Assembly: GCA_943704495.1 (NCBI GenBank)
Contig: CALSCR010002613.1
Span: forward strand, 1-24,454
Length of the DNA: 24,454 bases
Direction: 5' to 3'
DNA from: Pigoraptor chileana
Lineage: Eukaryota; Opisthokonta; Filasterea
The notes beneath the pieces are model-generated. The model saw only the letters and a program-made list of their open reading frames with translations, ran no database searches and was not told the origin of the DNA. Below are positions 20,305-24,454 of the stretch, in pieces. The position numbers and the translations under genes are program-made. Each line of letters opens with the position of its first letter. The stretch's first letter is position 1.

Positions 20305-23300
20305 AAGCAGAAGGGATACGTAAACGACACCAAGTTGAGTAAAAATAACCTGACAGATAGGAGACACTGTGCCTATGGACTACTCGGACACACACAAACT
20401 TGAAAATAAATATTGCAGACGCGCTCACCTCTGCACTCTGTGGGCGTCGATGCACACACACACGCTCCCATAGGTAGGCAACGCCGAGCATGTGGCGCAG
20501 GCGATCGACACATTCCAACAGGCGCCGGCACGTGACGACACAGCCCTTGCGGTCGGCGCTTCCGCTGCTGACATGCACTGTACAGCCATCAATATTTTCT
20601 GCGAGAGCTCGGAAGATTGCATCCGGTACTGACTTACGTCCGGGCCTTGAGTTTGCGTCTACGAAAGCATTTTGAAACAGAGGAAATGAAAGAATGAGCG
20701 ATATCATACGATCCGCATCCACCACCGATCGATCGAGAGACCCAGACAAACAGCACCCATCCCACCCAGCCAGACACGGCAACCCCCCCCCCCCTCCGCG
20801 CACACGATGACGATGGCCACACAACAAGGGCAGAAGCATTGGGAAGACAATCGAGACCCAACTAACTCACCCGAGAGAGCCGCGAGCTCAGGCGTGAGGA
20901 AGTTAAGCTGCAGCCAAAACCTACGAAAAGGGCAGTTGATACGACCGTCACTGGTCAAGGGCATCACACGGAATGCAGAAATAATGAGCGCCAACACAGA
21001 AACACCCACACATTTGCAAAAGACAGTGCGACACCACGACACATATTTCGCAATATTTCGTTCTTTTTTTGGGTGGTAGAAGGTTACTGCAGCATGTTGG
21101 CGGATACGTGCTTCGGAAGCAGAGGATCACAGAAGTCGACGAGCGCGGCAGGACCACAAAATCGGTGAAAGAGAGAGCGCCGTCCGTGTCAGCGCTTTGT
21201 GCATTCGCCGCTCTCACACCGGGCTCCGTCTTGCCCAGCGCCGACGACGCCGCGTTGGTCCACCGCGCGCCTACGAGACCCGCGACAAAGTGGAGCGGCT
21301 GCCAAGAGAGAATAAGCAGCTGGCGATGCATGGGGAATGCAACCACAGACAGACGGTTAGGTCACGTGTGCACGCCATGATGTGATGCCTCGCATTGACA
21401 CAACCATATATGCATGCAGCGCATTATCGTCACTAACATAGGGTAGTGATACATCTCAAACCCAAAACACATCCTACAGTCCAGACACACACACACACAT
21501 ACACGCACATACTATGCAAGACACACACGCTGCAGCATAAAGAGCAACAAACAACAATACCATAATACCACCAAAAAGCAACAAGAACCAATAAAAAAGG
21601 AACATGAAACAAGAAATAAGAAACAACAGCAACGCCAACAGACCCGCATCATATCTCGAATGTCCAATCGCCGCAGGAATTCGCGCTCGACAAACGGGGC
21701 GATCGGGGTGTGGGGGCTCTGCAGTCCCTCGGCGCACCCGACAGCAACACGGCCTCCCGTAGCATCCTCATCCACGTCAAATGTCACTGCCTGCGATGCC
21801 CATCCGGGCCGGTAGTACACAATCCGCAAAGAAAAGAAAGACACGCGGGACACGCGCACAGACACATCCCCAAACGCATTCTCCGTCGCCAGCGCTTCCA
21901 CGTCGGCTGCCAGGCGAGCAAGCAAGTTCACGCGGCGCCAATCGGCGGCCAACCGATCCCCCGCCCTCCCGAATCCCTCGTACACCAAGACGAGTGCGCG
22001 TGCGGGCGCGTCCATGGATGCTCTCACAAGCACGGCGTTGGCGGGGCGGTCGCTCCGGTGGCTTGCCGCAGCGGCAGTCGCAACAGACGCCCCCAGAAAT
22101 TCTCCGTAGAACGCTGAGGGGGGACGCCGGACGAGGCCCACGCGCACGTGCCAGCGGGCAGATCCACCCGCCACCACTGTCACGTGCCCGTGCGCCGGCC
22201 CCAGCCACTGGTTCGCGGGGCTTGAGGGCGGCGTCAGGCGGTGCAGTTCCAGTCGGGGAAGGCACAGTTCGCCGCCAACGCACGCCTCGGTCGTCTCCCA
22301 CGACACGCAGTTTCCAAACACGTCAGAGAGCTCGCGGGCAACTATTGAGAGTGGCACGTGCACGAGTGCGAAGCTAAGAGCGCTGCTCAGCAGCGACGCT
22401 GCAGTGGGGCGATTGCCGCCACCTTGTTGCAATCCGTCTCCATCGCCGTTCGCACTCATCTCGATTCGCTGTCGTTTTGCGGGGTTTTCGCCGCTGTCTT
22501 CCACATTAATGCTTGCAGATGCAATCTTCAGATGCACAGTGCGCCTTAGCATGGCTGCGTCATCTCCGGCGGGCTCTGACGTGTCGATGACCGAATATGC
22601 TTGCCACGCATCTGGTGCGGCGAGATCCACCGCAAGCACGTGATGTGGGTAATGCGGCAGTCGGAAGCGGAGTCCATCCGCTACGTGAGAGGCACGTGTG
22701 TGCCCACCACCACCACCGGCGGCGGGAGCAGAGGGAGGCGCGGGTGCCACATCGAGTCCAAGCAGTGCCCCGACGGCCTCGCACCGCTTCAGAAGAAGAT
22801 GGCGTCGCAGTGTTGTGACGACGCCATCGATTTGCTTGAATGCGCCGACAGACCCGCAGTTGCTGCGATTGAGCTTCTCTTCCGCCTCGGTGACAGCTGC
22901 ATCCACGGCAGCGTCATTGCGGTTTGTTCCGGCCCCATGTGCAGACGCGGACACATCCGGGGCGCCACCCAGCCTCGCCGCAACCTGTCCACGTGTGGCG
23001 TCAGCGTCGGCGACAGAGAGAACAAGGCGACCCGACCGGATATCCGTCGTGATGGAGAGCCAGCAGCGACCGTGAATGCGCACGGACAGATGTGCGAGCG
23101 AAGTGGCGGGAAGCGAGTCTCCCTCACGCGCGCTGGCGTTATCGGACACTGGCGGATGATAAAGGCATGGTGAGGGAGCGCGTCAGCGTCTTAGACGCAA
23201 CGCCCATGGACCTCTACAAAGAACATTGCGGGTCTCGTGAAGAGGCAGGTGGCCGCAAAGACAGCATGGTTCGTGCACGCATACGGCAGTGCAATTACCA

Positions 23301-24454
23301 GCCACCAGACATTATATTCGGCATAGGTTGACAGGGCGCACCCCTTCATACACGCACAAACCTACCAATACACACACAAAATGCACACGCCCACACCGAC
23401 AGACACACACACGCACACCGACAGAAGGCACCTACCAGTTGCCAGTCCATGAGTAATGCGCACATCATCTCCTGCAATGGCGCCATGTGCGTCCCCCGCA
23501 ACCAACGCATCGCGAAGACGTTGAATCTTGTCCTGCGCCTGCCAGTGTATTGCTCGCATGAGCAGGCCCTCAACCACGGCGCCCCCCGCCGAAGCAGGAA
23601 TCTCCAACACAACATTCTCTCCCGTCGCCACGTTTGTCACGGGCGGAGTCATACGCACGCCTAGCCTGGTGTCGCCCCGGATGCGTTCAAGAGAGATGCG
23701 CAAGCTGTGCTTGGGCCGCAGTGCATCCGGGGGAGCGTTGGCATCCGACTGCGGTTGGGCAGACTGAGCTTGCGCTTGGGCGGCAGACGAGCGTCCACTC
23801 GACCCGCGACCGCCGCCACTCGTATCCCGCGCATTCGAGGCGGCCTGGGCAGACGCCGGTGTTGGCCTGCATTGAGGCATTCGCACACACGCACACACGC
23901 CATAAACACACCAAAGTGAGTACGAAACACCATGTGACTTGCAACAACAAAAATAACAACAACAACAAAGAGGACAACAAACAGTCATCAAAACATCCGA
24001 GAATCAAGAAAGCCAACCCACCCCCAGTAGTGCATGGTGAGATGCACGCCGGGTGTGTACTCGACGCGCGCGAGTTCAGCCCACAGCCCCGACTGCAGAG
24101 TGAGTGCGTGTGTTGACATGAGCGACAGGCGGAGCGACAGACAGAACGAGTGGAGAACGGCGTGCACCTCGGCAAGCGACTCTGGCGCCGCAACAAGACG
24201 CACGCGCTGCTGCACGAGCCCTCGGAGAAAGTCCAGCTGCTGCGGGGAAACCAGGTGACGCGCGCCTGTGCACGTGCGTTCCCGTTGTGTTGCATGCCAT
24301 TCAGTGCGATTTGAGAAATACTCAGTTCCATGTCATGCGATTAAGAGCACACAGCACTTCTCACAGAAAACAGCAGTAAGACACACACGCAGATGCACAT
24401 ATGCACAATCATCGCCATCGCACCTACCTCATCATCAAACAACACGCACCCCCC
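18811..24454 (-). CDS. MED14: Mediator complex subunit 14 (MED14/RGR1), 5' end beyond window
   Basis: Backbone subunit of the RNA polymerase II Mediator, tying head, middle and tail modules. Minus-strand exons in the window: 24454-24428 (edge), 24239-24022, 23866-23436, 23148-21644, 21319-21108 (21298 is an alternative acceptor), 20920-20871, 20658-20429, 20219-19983, 19803-19696, 19446-19303, 19176-18811. They sum to a whole number of codons, about 1,175 residues, with TAG at 18811. Matches to the family are strongest at the 3' end: DFLRTR|VAGAPYHSSRVDAF, LPNTLLADFVRLIKLE, the Ile-His-Ile-x-Glu-Asn-Lys strand before FFM, and CYAVRQLMGASLRDL. Further upstream are VVLPRSSTSVILCFRST and LSVRIHGRCWLSITTDIRSGR. 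A basic AKRQR lies in the largest exon. Gly-rich and Ala/Gln-rich linkers interrupt the conserved blocks. Donor choices after 21644 and 21108 rest on phase and alignment. Confidence 0.9.
20256..20302. repeat. Perfect (CA)n tract in a MED14 intron
   Basis: A 47-nt CA dinucleotide run lies within the intron 20428-20220. On the MED14 sense strand it is (TG)n placed about 35 nt before the acceptor. Shorter CA or ACACCC tracts lie in other MED14 introns (about 19,645-19,690, 21,483-21,512 and 23,360-23,425). Confidence 0.95.

Overview
The window is eukaryotic nuclear DNA. Six protein-coding genes can be followed across about 38 GT-AG introns, most of them roughly 80-390 nt, and the standard genetic code fits (TAG and TAA stops). 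An axonemal inner-arm dynein light chain implies an organism with motile cilia or flagella. A fungal/archaeal-type aspartate-semialdehyde dehydrogenase argues against an animal. The best description is a free-living, flagellated, intron-dense protist; I cannot place the lineage from sequence alone.

Layout, left to right. (1) 248-2118, +: axonemal dynein light chain p28/DNALI1, six exons. (2) 2391-4180, -: secreted or lysosomal gamma-glutamyl hydrolase, six exons. (3) 4647-5894, -: aspartate-semialdehyde dehydrogenase, two exons. (4) 5895-6807: divergent intergenic region with a long TG-rich tract. (5) 6808-12217, +: a 16-exon, 875-residue receptor kinase joining a signal peptide, a glycine-betaine/OpuAC-type periplasmic-binding domain, one membrane helix and a TKL-type kinase domain. 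It contains a 7-nt microexon. (6) 13728-18017, -: a 1,342-residue Arg/Asp/His-rich, largely disordered protein, almost all in one 3.9-kb exon. It has a ~145-residue internal duplication and a 43-bp tandem triplication over its stop codon. (7) 18811 to the right edge, -: Mediator subunit MED14, eleven exons in the window, 5' end outside.

The genes are functionally unrelated housekeeping, motility and signalling genes, as expected of a nuclear chromosome; no operon, mobile element, CRISPR array, rRNA or tRNA was seen. The most unusual gene is the receptor kinase, a bacterial-type osmolyte-binding fold used as the extracellular sensor of a eukaryotic kinase with an altered catalytic loop (HLD in place of HRD). 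Other notable structure: sense-strand TG-rich introns, long perfect GT/CA tracts, and a cluster of direct repeats with three CACGTG boxes upstream of the disordered-protein gene.

Exon boundaries were assigned by eye from GT-AG signals, reading-frame phase and family alignment. For the five recognised genes (DNALI1, GGH, ASADH, the kinase, MED14) the phases close exactly over the whole model. No transcript data or database search was available.
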